Assembly: GCF_000328475.2 (NCBI RefSeq)
Contig: NC_026480.1
Coordinates: 1,426,001-1,490,000 of the forward strand
Length of the DNA: 64,000 nt
Reading direction: 5' to 3'
Origin: Mycosarcoma maydis
Taxonomy: Eukaryota; Basidiomycota; Ustilaginomycetes; Ustilaginales
The translations under genes were made by a program, and so were the position numbers. Below the pieces are notes generated by a model. It was not told where the DNA came from, made no database searches, and saw nothing but the letters and a program-made list of their open reading frames with translations. Below are positions 22,588 through 32,549 of this stretch, one piece after another (the stretch's first letter is position 1; the number at the start of each line of letters is the position of its first letter).

Positions 22588-24819
22588 ATGTCGAACTCTG
22601 ATCCAAAGGCAACCACTTTCCAGCCGCTCAACGAGCCCGTCGGCGGCTGGCCTGCAGCCAAGGTGACACTCCCCATCCCTATGGGTGAAGTTGCCGCTCG
22701 AACCTCGCAGGACATCGCCAAAGCACGTGCTGCAGCTGAGTTTAACCCGGAACGCATTGAGGACACTCTGCGTGATGCCCGAATCGACAACGACTCTCGC
22801 AAGAAAGTCATGACCATCCTCTCCGAAGACCCCATCTTTGGCAATTGGAAGAAGCGCATGATTCACATGAACCGCGAGCAGCAGATGCGCCAGTCTCACT
22901 TTGCCTGTCGACGACTGCTCGAGCTTGGTGACAAACACGGATGGACTACGCACGAGATCATCGAGGCCGCTTTGACGCTCGACCTCCAATCGCCCATCAC
23001 GATCCACTGGGTCGCGTTCGTTCCCGTCATCTTCGGTCAGGGCAGTGCCGAGCAGATCGAACGATGGGGTCAGAAGGCCATGAACCACGAGATCATGGGT
23101 TGCTACATGCAAACCGAACTCGGTCACGGTACCAACGTCCAGCAGCTCGAGACAACGTGTACGTACGACGAAGCCAGCGATAACTTTATTCTGCACTCGC
23201 CTACGCTCACTTCAACCAAGTGGTGGGCTGGTGGCCTGGGTACTACCGCTACCCACGGTGTGGTCCAAGCACAGCTGATCATCAAGGGCAAGAGGTACGG
23301 CCCTCATCTGTTCTTCACCCAACTGCGTGACATGGACTCGGGCAAGTTGCTCGACGGTATCGTCGCCGGCGACATCGGTCCTAAGACCTATGGCGCCTTC
23401 GGTGGTCTCGACAACGGTTGGGCTCGATTCAACCACTTCAAGATTCCCCGAGATCACATGCTCAGCAAGCACGCCTCGGTCAAGAAGGGCGGAGAATACG
23501 TCAAACCTCCGAGCGATAAGTTGAGCTACGGTGGCATGATCTTCATCCGTTCGCAGATGATCGATCGTACAGGCTGGATGTTGTCGCGAGGTGTCACGAT
23601 CGCCACACGATACGCTTGGGTCAGGAGACAGTTCCGCGACCCTTCGAGCAAGGACATCAACGATGCTGAACGATCGGTCTTGTCTTATCCTTCGACGGCA
23701 CGTCGTTTGCTGCCGCTCTTGGCTAAAGCTTACGCCTACATTTTGGCTGGTCGAAGGATGCGCACCTTGTACGAGGACATGGCTCAGCAACTCGATGAAG
23801 GCAACACGGAACTGTTGGCCGATGTTCACGTCGCAAGCTCGTCGCTCAAAGCTTACTGCACCAAGCAAGCTCTCGACGGTATCGAGGAGTGCCGACAGGC
23901 TTTGGGTGGGCACGGATTCTCAGCGTACGCCGGTTTCACCTCAGTGTTTCCCGAACAGGCGCCTGCGGTCACGTACGAGGGTGACAACATTGTGCTGGCC
24001 TCGCAGGTGGGTCGTGCGATGCTCAAGATCAGCGGTGAGCTCGACAGCAACGCCAACACCAAGGTGGCTGCCACCTCAGGCTTCCTGAAAGCGATCAGCC
24101 AGAAGGGAGCCATCGCATTCACGCAGCCTCAGTCCGCTTCGGACTGGTACAAGCCTGAAGTGTACTCAGCAGCGCTTGGCCTACGAGCTGCGCAGCTGGT
24201 GGTTGACCTGCGCGCCGAAATCAAGAGCGGACGACCGTTCGTTGACCTTTCGTTCGAATGCATCGAGGTGGCCAAGTCGCACGCCGAGTTCGTCGTCGAT
24301 CTCTGGTTCGGTGAAGGTATTCGCGATGACGCCGAGCGTCTGGGCGAGAAAGAATGCAAGTGGCTCCAAAAGCTTGTTACGCTACACGCACTCAGCGCTC
24401 TGTCTCGCAACATTACCCCGCTCGTCCTCCCCGCTTCCGCCGGCCGAAACTTGGCTGGATACGCGACGAACCAAGCCATTCTCACGCCCGAGTCGGTGAT
24501 CCTGCTGGAGAAGGCGATTCGCGATCTGGTCAGCGAGATTCTGCCCCAGGTCATCGGTCTCTCGGACGGATTCGGATGGCTCGACTGGGAACTCGGATCG
24601 AGTCTCGGCAGAAAGGACGGCCGCGTCTACGAACAGCTCATGGCCGACGCCGAGGCCAACCCGTTGAACCACCCCGGCGCTGTTCCTGGCCTCGACTCCA
24701 TCGACAAGGTCGGCGTGTACAAGTACGGAAGCAACAACATCGGCAAGGGCGTTCCGGACTGGTACAGCACTGAAATTGGACCCATGCTCAAGGCTGCTGC
24801 CGAGAGGTCGAACCTTTAG
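22588..24819 (+). CDS. acyl-CoA oxidase (peroxisomal)
   Basis: A single exon of 743 residues. The flavoenzyme carries out the first step of peroxisomal beta-oxidation, oxidising acyl-CoA to trans-2-enoyl-CoA and making H2O2. The full family architecture is present: an N-terminal helical domain, the central FAD-binding part with MGCYMQTELGHGTNVQQLETT and STKWWAGGLGTTATH, and the helical part with TGWMLSRGVTIATRYAWVRRQF, then the second helical oxidase domain ending in a long C-terminal region with LNHPGAVPG. The length is slightly above the usual 660-710. The protein ends in Ser-Asn-Leu, which has the shape of a variant PTS1 peroxisomal signal (canonical SKL). Substrate chain length cannot be read from the sequence. 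It is convergent with the FAD oxidoreductase downstream (231 bp apart). Confidence 0.95.
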   Translation: MSNSDPKATTFQPLNEPVGGWPAAKVTLPIPMGEVAARTSQDIAKARAAAEFNPERIEDTLRDARIDNDSRKKVMTILSEDPIFGNWKKRMIHMNREQQMRQSHFACRRLLELGDKHGWTTHEIIEAALTLDLQSPITIHWVAFVPVIFGQGSAEQIERWGQKAMNHEIMGCYMQTELGHGTNVQQLETTCTYDEASDNFILHSPTLTSTKWWAGGLGTTATHGVVQAQLIIKGKRYGPHLFFTQLRDMDSGKLLDGIVAGDIGPKTYGAFGGLDNGWARFNHFKIPRDHMLSKHASVKKGGEYVKPPSDKLSYGGMIFIRSQMIDRTGWMLSRGVTIATRYAWVRRQFRDPSSKDINDAERSVLSYPSTARRLLPLLAKAYAYILAGRRMRTLYEDMAQQLDEGNTELLADVHVASSSLKAYCTKQALDGIEECRQALGGHGFSAYAGFTSVFPEQAPAVTYEGDNIVLASQVGRAMLKISGELDSNANTKVAATSGFLKAISQKGAIAFTQPQSASDWYKPEVYSAALGLRAAQLVVDLRAEIKSGRPFVDLSFECIEVAKSHAEFVVDLWFGEGIRDDAERLGEKECKWLQKLVTLHALSALSRNITPLVLPASAGRNLAGYATNQAILTPESVILLEKAIRDLVSEILPQVIGLSDGFGWLDWELGSSLGRKDGRVYEQLMADAEANPLNHPGAVPGLDSIDKVGVYKYGSNNIGKGVPDWYSTEIGPMLKAAAERSNL

Positions 24820-25050
24820 ACGGATACCGATTCGTCTGCCACCCGCTCACTCTGTCGCAAGTAGATATTCTGCCTTCACTGCGCGCGCTTTCGCCAAGTA
24901 GATGCCCTCTCGATTAATGACAACACAGACTTTGTAAACATGTGCATTAAAGTTTGATCGGCCTTCTGAGAAAGGCTAGTGAGAAACAAACTGGTAGCAC
25001 GAAGCGTATAGGTATACTGACGACTAGTGAATGTTGCGGTGGTGGTGCGA

Positions 25051-26235
25051 TCAAGCCTTGAACCACGCCTCGAAGGTGGCCAAGAACAGAGTCTTTCCTT
25101 TGATCAAGCTCGTCAGCCACGCACCAAGCGAGAAAAAGATGAAATAAGCCGCTCCGCCGGTCGTACCCAAGGGGACTGCAATGATATCGGCCGATGGAGC
25201 GCTGACTTGCTTCAAGCTGTCCGTTTGGCGTGTGATGTCGCATACCATGTTGTGTGCTAGCAAAGGGGCATGTTGGGCGGCCAGGTATGCGACTTTGGGA
25301 CCGGGAGTGGCGGCAGCATCTCCGATAGCGTAGTACTTGGCCCAGCGGTGCGAGCCGAGGACGGAAAAGTGCGCAGAAGTTTGGATTCGACCGTTGGCGT
25401 CGAGGATTTCGGCGTCAATGTCGGTGATCCATCGAGTGTGCGGTTTGCCACCCGAGCCGATCATGATGTAGTCCGCGCTCACTTGCTCTGCCTTCTCGGT
25501 TTGAAATGTGCGCATGCTCTCGAGTGGTCCAGTTTGCTCTTGGTCCAGCGCGATGGAATCGTTGAGAATCACCTTGACTCCTTTCGTCTTGAGCTGTGAG
25601 AGCAGCTTTGAACTCAGACCGGCATAGTTGTCATTTCCGTTGGTGACCAGTCCCGGTCCGCGCGTGATCAGGGTCACTTTTTTCCCTGGGTGAACTTGGA
25701 GCAACTCGCCTGCGAACTCTACGCCCGTTGGTCCACCTCCAACGATCAAGATCGACGAAGCGGCGGCAATGTCGTTCTGCATACGGATGAATTGATCGAG
25801 GACATCTTGTTTAGTTCGAGCAGAAGGCGAGATGCGTGCCGGGAAGCCATAGTCCGATCCGATCGCTAACACTACACGGTCCACGGCGATCCTTGTTCTC
25901 CCGCCATCGGTGCTTGATCCAGAGAGTACAGCGGAAACGTCTTTGTCGACAACAACGTGATCCGCCTGCAAGTCCACGACGCGCGTACCCGCGAGTACGA
26001 CATGTCTATCGTCCGAACCGAACACGCTTTGGCTGGTGAGGTCGTGGACGATCTTGCTTTCGAATCCGGGCTGAACTGCCGCTCTCAACGCTCCGATGCT
26101 CCAGTACGCGACCGGGTTCGCTTCGACCAATACAACGCGGTGTGTTGCAGGCAGACTCTTGGCCAGCTTAGTGGCTACATTGATTCCAGCAGACGCCGCG
26201 CCTACAACCACCACGTTCAGACATTCCGAAGACAT
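25051..26235 (-). CDS. AIF/FSP1-like FAD-dependent pyridine nucleotide oxidoreductase
   Basis: 394 residues from the ATG at 26235. The frame is open upstream to 26631, but the FAD motif begins directly after this ATG (MSSECLNVVVVGAASAGIN), so the long extension is not credible. Features are the N-terminal dinucleotide fold (VVVVGAASAGI), a second NAD(P)H-binding fold with ILIVGGGPTGVEFAGEL near residues 165-180, and the C-terminal FAD motif YYAIGDAA. This pattern fits the AIF-like/AMID (AIFM2, FSP1) group of NAD(P)H:quinone-type oxidoreductases. The last ~35 residues (GGAAYFIFFSLGAWLTSLIKG...) are hydrophobic, suggesting association with lipid-droplet, peroxisomal or mitochondrial membranes. 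An outer-membrane-type NADH oxidoreductase is the alternative. Confidence 0.87.
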   Translation of the reverse strand: MSSECLNVVVVGAASAGINVATKLAKSLPATHRVVLVEANPVAYWSIGALRAAVQPGFESKIVHDLTSQSVFGSDDRHVVLAGTRVVDLQADHVVVDKDVSAVLSGSSTDGGRTRIAVDRVVLAIGSDYGFPARISPSARTKQDVLDQFIRMQNDIAAASSILIVGGGPTGVEFAGELLQVHPGKKVTLITRGPGLVTNGNDNYAGLSSKLLSQLKTKGVKVILNDSIALDQEQTGPLESMRTFQTEKAEQVSADYIMIGSGGKPHTRWITDIDAEILDANGRIQTSAHFSVLGSHRWAKYYAIGDAAATPGPKVAYLAAQHAPLLAHNMVCDITRQTDSLKQVSAPSADIIAVPLGTTGGAAYFIFFSLGAWLTSLIKGKTLFLATFEAWFKA

Positions 26236-26697
26236 GTTCCAGCCTATCACCTTGCGTCGATCGCTGATGTTGCGTATATGATCGCAGTGATGATGGACAC
26301 GCGAAAGAAGCGTTGCATTTAGTTGTCTGCGTCGATTAGGTTGCGCAGACACAAGATGCTCTGACCACCTCGAGGCAAGTTCTGGCTCAAGCACCGAAAG
26401 TGTATCCACGTGGGTTATTTTTAAATCGTGAATGACATACTCACTCACGACTAATAAAATCCGAGATCCCGCGGCACCGCGGCACCTCATGCTAACCAAT
26501 CGTGAATCCTCCATCGAACTTGAAACCGCGGGATCGCAATCCCCAGCTCCATCCACCCACCTCACATACCCAGATTCCCCGAACAGAAAGCGAAAGCGAT
26601 TCAAGATTGAATTAACTATGCAGGACTGCACTCGTTTCTAAAAGTACATAGATGACGATCAGAGTAATTGGGTGACAAAAAAGATTTATTATAGCAT
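26236..26697. other. intergenic region
   Basis: Promoter of the FAD oxidoreductase and 3' flank of the arrestin gene. Isolated TCGTGA copies occur at about 26427 and 26501; no gene is seen. Confidence 0.5.
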
Positions 26698-29601
26698 TCA
26701 ATGGGCCAGACCAACATTGTACGCACTGGCAGTCGATGGGGCGGAAGCCGAACCAGATCCACCGCTCGGCGGCACCGTCTCAGATGGTGAGCGATTCATG
26801 CTTGTCGATGCAACCGTAGTCTCTCCCGTTCTTGCGTTAGGTCGATATGCAGGCGGCGGTGCAGAGGCTACACCACCTGGAGCATTGGAAGTACGAGCGT
26901 TATTACCGTCGCTTTCAATATGGTCTGCACTGAGCGCAAGCCAACGTCGTGATAGCTGAGTTGGATTGCGCGACATGGGAGGCGAGGTACTGACGGGGCT
27001 TCCGTTGCTTGCTGTAGATGAGCGCAGTGGTGCGGGTGCATGTCCCACCATGCCCGTCCTGCTTGTCAGCACTGGCGATGGCAATCCAGGTCGTAGTGGC
27101 ATATCCGCTTCGGCACTGCGATCCGCGTCTTGATCGACAGGCTCTGCAGGTAGGCTCCAGTAGTTGGGGAGAGCTGTCCACTCAGTAGCTGTATGCGACG
27201 ATGTGAGTGTGATGGGTGCTTCGATAATGATATCGTAGAGTTGAGGAGGATTCTTGGCCGCAGAGCTCGAAGTGCCAACGCTGTCGTTCCACACCTCCCA
27301 ATCGCCCTCGGATTTACCAACGCGGATCGAAAGCCGAACCAAGTGGTGGACGGCGATGTTGGACTTGGAATGATTGGTGCTCAGATTGATTCTGGTGGTG
27401 CCACAAGCGGGGATGCTGAGTTCAGTTGCCAGCTCCCAGGGGCCGGTTGGGTCCAAGATAGAAGGCAGCGCATCCGAGTCTTGGTCCTCTCCAGCAGCGG
27501 CACGCGCCATGGGAGCCAACGGGCTGTTATCGAGCGCATCGGCCGAATCTGACAGGATAGGTAAGATCGGCTCCGTGGCCGAAGCATGCGCAACTTTCAT
27601 CAACGTCCACTTGCGCGGGACCTCGTGTCTTGCCACACGTCTTCCCTTGGCAAAGTAGTCGGTACGTTCTTCGAGCGTGGCAAGAATACGGTAGATCTTG
27701 ACTTTACCCAGAGGTACAAACTTGAGCCAAAGTGGAATCTGTTGACCGATCGGGAAACTTTTGCCGCTGAAGACGACCATGTACGATAGCAAATCTTCCC
27801 AGCACCGCTCGACAATGATCGAATCAGTCTCTTCAAGCGTATCCTCGTCAGGTGCATGGATCAAGGTGACTTCGCGCTCGGCCATGAGGTTAGGCGTCAA
27901 GGCACCAGCACGGACGACGCTGGTGCGCAGAACGTAGCGATTGAAGCCAAAGTCGGCATGGAGCGTGGGGGGCAGGTTGGACGGCAGCGAGATGCAGATT
28001 GGATACGTATACGTGCCCTTCTTGAACTCTTTCGAGTCCGGGTGGGCGGCATCATCAGCGTGAGCTTTGTGATCAGCCGTGGGTTCTTTTAGAAGGCCGT
28101 TGATGAGCATCTTGAAACCGGGTTTCTTTGTCTTGGCATCGTTACCTGCTTTGCTGCTTGACTTGGTCTTACCGGCTTTGATGTGATTGTCTTGCAGCTC
28201 AACCGAGCTGCGGAGACTGGATGGAGCGCTCTTGTTAGCGCTAATTCTGGACAAGGTGCTAACGGTGGTACTACTGGGGGGTGCATGGCCGATGCGAGAC
28301 TGTGGATCGAATCGGACCGTCTGCTCCTTGGCTCGGGGAATGACAGGTGGCTGAGTGTGAAAAATGCTCCTGGCAGGGGAGGCAGATGGTCCGGATGCCG
28401 AGATGGTAGGGGGCTTGGGCGGCGATGTACCTGGAACCTGGATGGTTGCAGACGAAGGAGCGGGGACATCATGAGAGCTGGCGGCGATACGATCCATGGA
28501 TGTTGCTTCTACACTGGGTGCTGCGCTCGAGGCAACACTATTGCTTGGTGAGGCCGCTTGATCAGGGATGGCAGCTGCGTCCTCCAAGGCTGGCGGCGAT
28601 TCGAAAGGGATCTCTGTGGGCCAGGTATCATAACCTTGCAAAGGCGCCGAGCGAGGTGCGTACAGAGGAGGACGCTCATACCCTTGCAATGCGAAGTATT
28701 CGTGCCAGCGCGACAGATCCTGGTGTTGTGCAGCAGGTGGACGGCGAGGATCAGAGAAGGAAGCAGATGGACTAGATGGCAACGACGGGGAGACGGAAGA
28801 GGAAAGGACAGGGCCGATATACGAATTTGAAGCATGCGCAGATGGCGACACCGCCGGGGTGGCTGCACGGGAATCGGGGCTCGTAGCGTACTGAGTCCAA
28901 GAAGTAGTACCGGAGCCAGTGCGGTGAAGAGGCGGACGACTTCGAGAAGAGTTTGGCTGTGGATCTTTGGTTCTAGCAAGACCCATGTCGGGACGCAATG
29001 TGGGTGGAATCATGGCGGTGCCTGCTTTGGCGGCGGCACCGGCAATCTGACGAGCCAAGTTGCTGCCTCCGCTTGCCCCACTGCCGCTCGGGGTTTTCGT
29101 CCGTTCGTCCTCGGATCGACTGGAGCCGCTAGCCTGACGCGAGCTCGAGACGGATGCAGATCTGGGCGACGGTCTTTCCGAGGCGTTCGCATTTGCGGTG
29201 GCGGCAGCATAGTCCCAATCGACGTCTTGTTGCAGACCAATGCCTGGCCCGACCGAGTTGCTTCTGCGTCGAGTTGGAGCAGCACTTGCCTTGTCATGCT
29301 TGGCGTTGTAGAGACTGATGACTTGATGGAAAATAGACATTTCTTCGACGAGTTCAACACGGTTGGGACCAATACCTTCTGGCCAGTCGGTTTTAGCTGT
29401 ACCTTTGAGAGAGATGGTGATCTCTTTGATCTTGGAGGGTTTGGGGAGGTAGAGGGTGACGAGACCACGCAGCTGGGATGGCGGAGCATCGACGTTGACG
29501 GGGCGACGGCGACCACGAGCATCTTCTCCGGAAGATGACTGGCCGCGAAGAAAGACGACAGGTTCAAGCTGGGTGATTGTGACGCTTGCAGGAGGAGACA
29601 T
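26698..29601 (-). CDS. alpha-arrestin (ART/Rod1-like ubiquitin-ligase adaptor)
   Basis: A single exon of 967 residues. The N-terminus (VTITQLEPVVFLRG...LRGLVTLYLPKPSKIKEI) is an arrestin N-lobe strand pattern, interrupted by a Ser/Pro-rich insert of about 350 residues, and resumes at about residue 525 (GTYTYPICISLPSNLPPTLH). The arrestin C-lobe follows (FPIGQQIPLWLKFVPLGKVK). Two PPxY motifs are present: PPLY at residues 311-314 in the insert and PPAY at 916-919 in the C-terminal tail. In yeast such motifs recruit the WW domains of the Rsp5/Nedd4 ubiquitin ligase, and alpha-arrestins direct it to plasma-membrane transporters for endocytosis. The same role here is inference from the family. 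It is divergent from the Sgf11-like gene across 1.5 kb. Confidence 0.88.
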   Translation of the reverse strand: MSPPASVTITQLEPVVFLRGQSSSGEDARGRRRPVNVDAPPSQLRGLVTLYLPKPSKIKEITISLKGTAKTDWPEGIGPNRVELVEEMSIFHQVISLYNAKHDKASAAPTRRRSNSVGPGIGLQQDVDWDYAAATANANASERPSPRSASVSSSRQASGSSRSEDERTKTPSGSGASGGSNLARQIAGAAAKAGTAMIPPTLRPDMGLARTKDPQPNSSRSRPPLHRTGSGTTSWTQYATSPDSRAATPAVSPSAHASNSYIGPVLSSSVSPSLPSSPSASFSDPRRPPAAQHQDLSRWHEYFALQGYERPPLYAPRSAPLQGYDTWPTEIPFESPPALEDAAAIPDQAASPSNSVASSAAPSVEATSMDRIAASSHDVPAPSSATIQVPGTSPPKPPTISASGPSASPARSIFHTQPPVIPRAKEQTVRFDPQSRIGHAPPSSTTVSTLSRISANKSAPSSLRSSVELQDNHIKAGKTKSSSKAGNDAKTKKPGFKMLINGLLKEPTADHKAHADDAAHPDSKEFKKGTYTYPICISLPSNLPPTLHADFGFNRYVLRTSVVRAGALTPNLMAEREVTLIHAPDEDTLEETDSIIVERCWEDLLSYMVVFSGKSFPIGQQIPLWLKFVPLGKVKIYRILATLEERTDYFAKGRRVARHEVPRKWTLMKVAHASATEPILPILSDSADALDNSPLAPMARAAAGEDQDSDALPSILDPTGPWELATELSIPACGTTRINLSTNHSKSNIAVHHLVRLSIRVGKSEGDWEVWNDSVGTSSSAAKNPPQLYDIIIEAPITLTSSHTATEWTALPNYWSLPAEPVDQDADRSAEADMPLRPGLPSPVLTSRTGMVGHAPAPLRSSTASNGSPVSTSPPMSRNPTQLSRRWLALSADHIESDGNNARTSNAPGGVASAPPPAYRPNARTGETTVASTSMNRSPSETVPPSGGSGSASAPSTASAYNVGLAH

Positions 29602-30779
29602 ATTGGCGCTGCGCCGAAGCGCGGTCTATCAGAAAGAGAACGGGATGCGTATATGAGCCGCCCAGGAGAGTGGTCTAGAATAATTTAGGCCTGTCGTTGT
29701 GTCGTGGAAGTGGGTTCCAGCCTTCTACGTGGATGACTTGAAATTGGGCATGGTTGGGAGCATAGGACGATCACCTAGCTGAACAGGATTAGAGGACGGG
29801 AAACGAAACGGAAGATGCCAAGTCTCGCCACTGTTCGATTGAAATGACTTGCAGAGCCATGGGTTAGCAAAGATGAAAGTAAGACGTCAACTTGGCGCGA
29901 GACGATCCACCGGTTCATTTGTGATTGCTGTGACTATTCGAAAGATGGCAGTTGTATGGATGTGACTTCTCGCCTCGCCTAGTCAGCCAGCATCCTAGCG
30001 AGCATCGTAGTCAGCCTCCAAAATCACGGATGAAACCAAAGCCAAGTTGTGAGTTGTTTCCTTCTCCGCAAAAAAAAAGGCGCTGTATCAATCGTGAATC
30101 ACGAATGTGCCTCGGCTCAATTCTCGATTTCCCGCCTCTGCCCACGCGTCGGCTTTGCCAAAACATATGGTGCATGTAAATCGCGACTCGGCCAGGCACC
30201 ATCGACGAGAGATGCCCGTTGAGGTTTTATCTATAGGCACCCAAGCAACACTTCATTCGTGATTCGTGATTGTAACCCAGAACGAGCACTCACAACGGTT
30301 ACTTTCAAGTGTGGCATGGCAGTGGCGAATTGGCTGGCAAATAGGTTTCACCAACTGTTTCTCGTGATTGCCAGTACGTGGGCGGAAAGCGGGAATAGGA
30401 GATATTCACGATTCGAGCGAATTAAGGTTTTTCTTGGTAGGACAAAGAGCGACGTCAGCGGTCGGTCGTTCCATGTTTTCCATTCCGCTCATGCCTTCTG
30501 GAGCGTATGGACCAACCGACCTGTTTCCACAACGCAACCTCTAATGCCACGCTACCACAAGCGGACAATTCACCGTGTCGCACCGTGCCCTTTGATGCAC
30601 TCTTGGTCCTTGCAACGGCTATCATCACCGCATCAAAGCGCATTACCGACTCGTCGAAGCTGACGGTGGTCTTGCTGTGCTTTGCGGGACAGTCACCATC
30701 GTGAATATGCTCGGTTTGATGTGTGTGTGTGCGTGTGTGTGTTTTTGGTTTGAGCGGGGCCACGGACTTGGGAGCATAT

Positions 30780-30813
30780 TTACGATTCACGATTCACGAT
30801 TCGTGATTCGTGC
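30780..30813. repeat. mirrored TCACGA/TCGTGA hexamer array
   Basis: Units start at 30780 (TTACGA), 30787, 30794 (TCACGA), 30801 (TCGTGA) and 30808 (TCGTGC). The spacer is T each time and the strand switches in the middle with the 7-bp spacing kept. Confidence 0.92.
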
Positions 30814-30898
30814 TTGGGGAAGAAGGTAAAGGTGTTACATCGCACGTTGACAGATCGTTACTCTGATTTATCACTGGCAAACTCGCGCGACTCCACAT

Positions 30899-30932
30899 TC
30901 ACGATTCGTGATTCGTGATTCGTGATTCGTGA
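30899..30932. repeat. TCACGA/TCGTGA hexamer array, five units
   Basis: Units start at 30899 (TCACGA) and 30906, 30913, 30920 and 30927 (TCGTGA), with T spacers and a constant 7-bp period. Confidence 0.94.
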
Positions 30933-31148
30933 TTTTAGGCGTGACCAGTTGTAGACACAGAACCGCTTTCTCGGTCTGTACAACCGTGAACGGACGGGTC
31001 CAACGACTGACGGTTCGTGATTTTGGTTTGGAAACTTACTTTCTCATCCTCGCACAAGGATGTCCTCCTCATTACCGCAAAGCAGCAACAACATCGCCGC
31101 CGTAGTTTTACGTCCGTTCTCCGGCTGCGGGAACTGAGCGACGTCGCC

Positions 31149-32549
31149 ATGTCGAACGATCCAAAAGCGCTCCTGGCTGCCAAGTTTCTCGAGTCGTTCC
31201 TGCGCGAGATTGTGCTTGACACTGCCATCCACACACACGCCAAGATCAAACGCGCTCGGTCCATCTGTCATATTTGCGGACTCCGCTGTCAAGCACACAA
31301 TCCTGCTGCAGAACCATCCAGCTCCAACCCAACTCTCACTGTCGGCCCCGACTCATGCATCTCGTCACGCCCAGGAACGCCAGTACCAGGCTCGACGCCA
31401 ACCACATCGCACAAGCCAGACTATTACTCGAACAATCCGCTGTTTGAATGCCTCATCTGTTCGCGACAGGTCAGCTCAAATCGATATGCTACCCACTTGG
31501 CAAAATGCATGGGCGTAGGAAGTAAAGGCGGTCGAAAGGGCGCTGCCAGAAATGCCAAGGCCACAAGCAGCGTCTTGGCCAGCTCGAATCGGCACAGCGC
31601 AGCGGGTACACCCAGGTATAGCAGTGATCTGGACGATGACAGTTTTGCCAAACGCAAGAATGGCAACTCTTCCCTCGCTAAGAATGGTAACAAACGAGCC
31701 AATAGTCCGCTGGCAGCGAGCACACTAGCCAACGCAAGAATGAACAAACGCCTCAAAACAAGCTCGCCCACTCCACCGCCTGCCGACAGCGTAGCCACCG
31801 GGATGAACCGCTCGTATTCATCGCAGACGTTTGCACCGTCCGGGTTGAGCAACTCGACTGTCATCAGTGGATCGCCACTCAATCCTAACAACATTAACAC
31901 TGCGTCCAAGGCGGCGGAGAGTGTGAACAACAGCAAGAAACGCGAAAAGCTTATCGATGACGACAATGACCAAGGTGACAATGCGAGCCGGCGCTATCAC
32001 GGTGCGCCGGATAGAGATTCGAATGGAGAGGAAGGCGAAATATCCGAGGATGATGACGACGACGATGTTGCACTTGCTGTCGGAGCTGCCGCTTCAGCGC
32101 GTCCACCGTCGAGCGGCACCAAAATCAAGATCCCTCTCCGCACTACACCCTCTGCATCCACACCGAAACCCAAAGCATTTGTTGTGGCCGACGACTCGGA
32201 TGACTCGGATTCTCATCTTTCGAATCGTCATAGCGCTCACGCAGCTTCCGAAGGCGACGATCACGAAGTCGATAACGAAGACGACGAAGATGCCGAAGAT
32301 GAAGACGACGACGACGACGACGACGATGAAGACGAAGAGGATGACGATGACGATGACGACCAAGACGATGATCTTCACATCACAAGAGTCACTCACACTT
32401 CCTCTCATCATGGCAGCAACGGCCTAGCAGGCAACGAGAATAAACCGAAACAATCCAATGGTGGCGGACTGCAGAGGGAACGCGGCAGTGATGGCGAGTT
32501 TATCGACGTTGAAAGTGCCTCGGAACAGAGTGATGCCGATTCATTCTGA
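31149..32549 (+). CDS. Sgf11-like SAGA deubiquitinase-module protein
   Basis: 466 residues from the ATG at 31149; the open frame begins earlier, but the first ATG starts the conserved N-terminal helix (FLESFLREIVLDTAIHTH). That helix and the single zinc finger FECLICSRQVSSNRYATHLAKC (Cys101, Cys104, His116, Cys120) match Sgf11/ATXN7L3, which anchors the Ubp8 deubiquitinase in SAGA and contacts nucleosomal H2B. A second Cys/His cluster CHICGLRCQAH (Cys40, 43, 47, His50) sits between helix and finger. Yeast Sgf11 has about 100 residues; the extra length here is a Ser/Asn-rich linker and a strongly acidic Asp/Glu run around residues 375-410. The function is nuclear and transcriptional; the acidic tail is unusual for this subunit. 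Confidence 0.82.
   Translation: MSNDPKALLAAKFLESFLREIVLDTAIHTHAKIKRARSICHICGLRCQAHNPAAEPSSSNPTLTVGPDSCISSRPGTPVPGSTPTTSHKPDYYSNNPLFECLICSRQVSSNRYATHLAKCMGVGSKGGRKGAARNAKATSSVLASSNRHSAAGTPRYSSDLDDDSFAKRKNGNSSLAKNGNKRANSPLAASTLANARMNKRLKTSSPTPPPADSVATGMNRSYSSQTFAPSGLSNSTVISGSPLNPNNINTASKAAESVNNSKKREKLIDDDNDQGDNASRRYHGAPDRDSNGEEGEISEDDDDDDVALAVGAAASARPPSSGTKIKIPLRTTPSASTPKPKAFVVADDSDDSDSHLSNRHSAHAASEGDDHEVDNEDDEDAEDEDDDDDDDDEDEEDDDDDDDQDDDLHITRVTHTSSHHGSNGLAGNENKPKQSNGGGLQRERGSDGEFIDVESASEQSDADSF

Larger units (their letters stand above)
29602..31148. other. long divergent intergenic region rich in hexamer arrays
   Basis: 1.55 kb between the divergent arrestin and Sgf11-like starts, with no gene. 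It contains repeat copies at 30092-30104, 30254-30272, 30780-30813 and 30899-30932, and a (GT)n-like tract at about 30719-30741. Confidence 0.6.
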
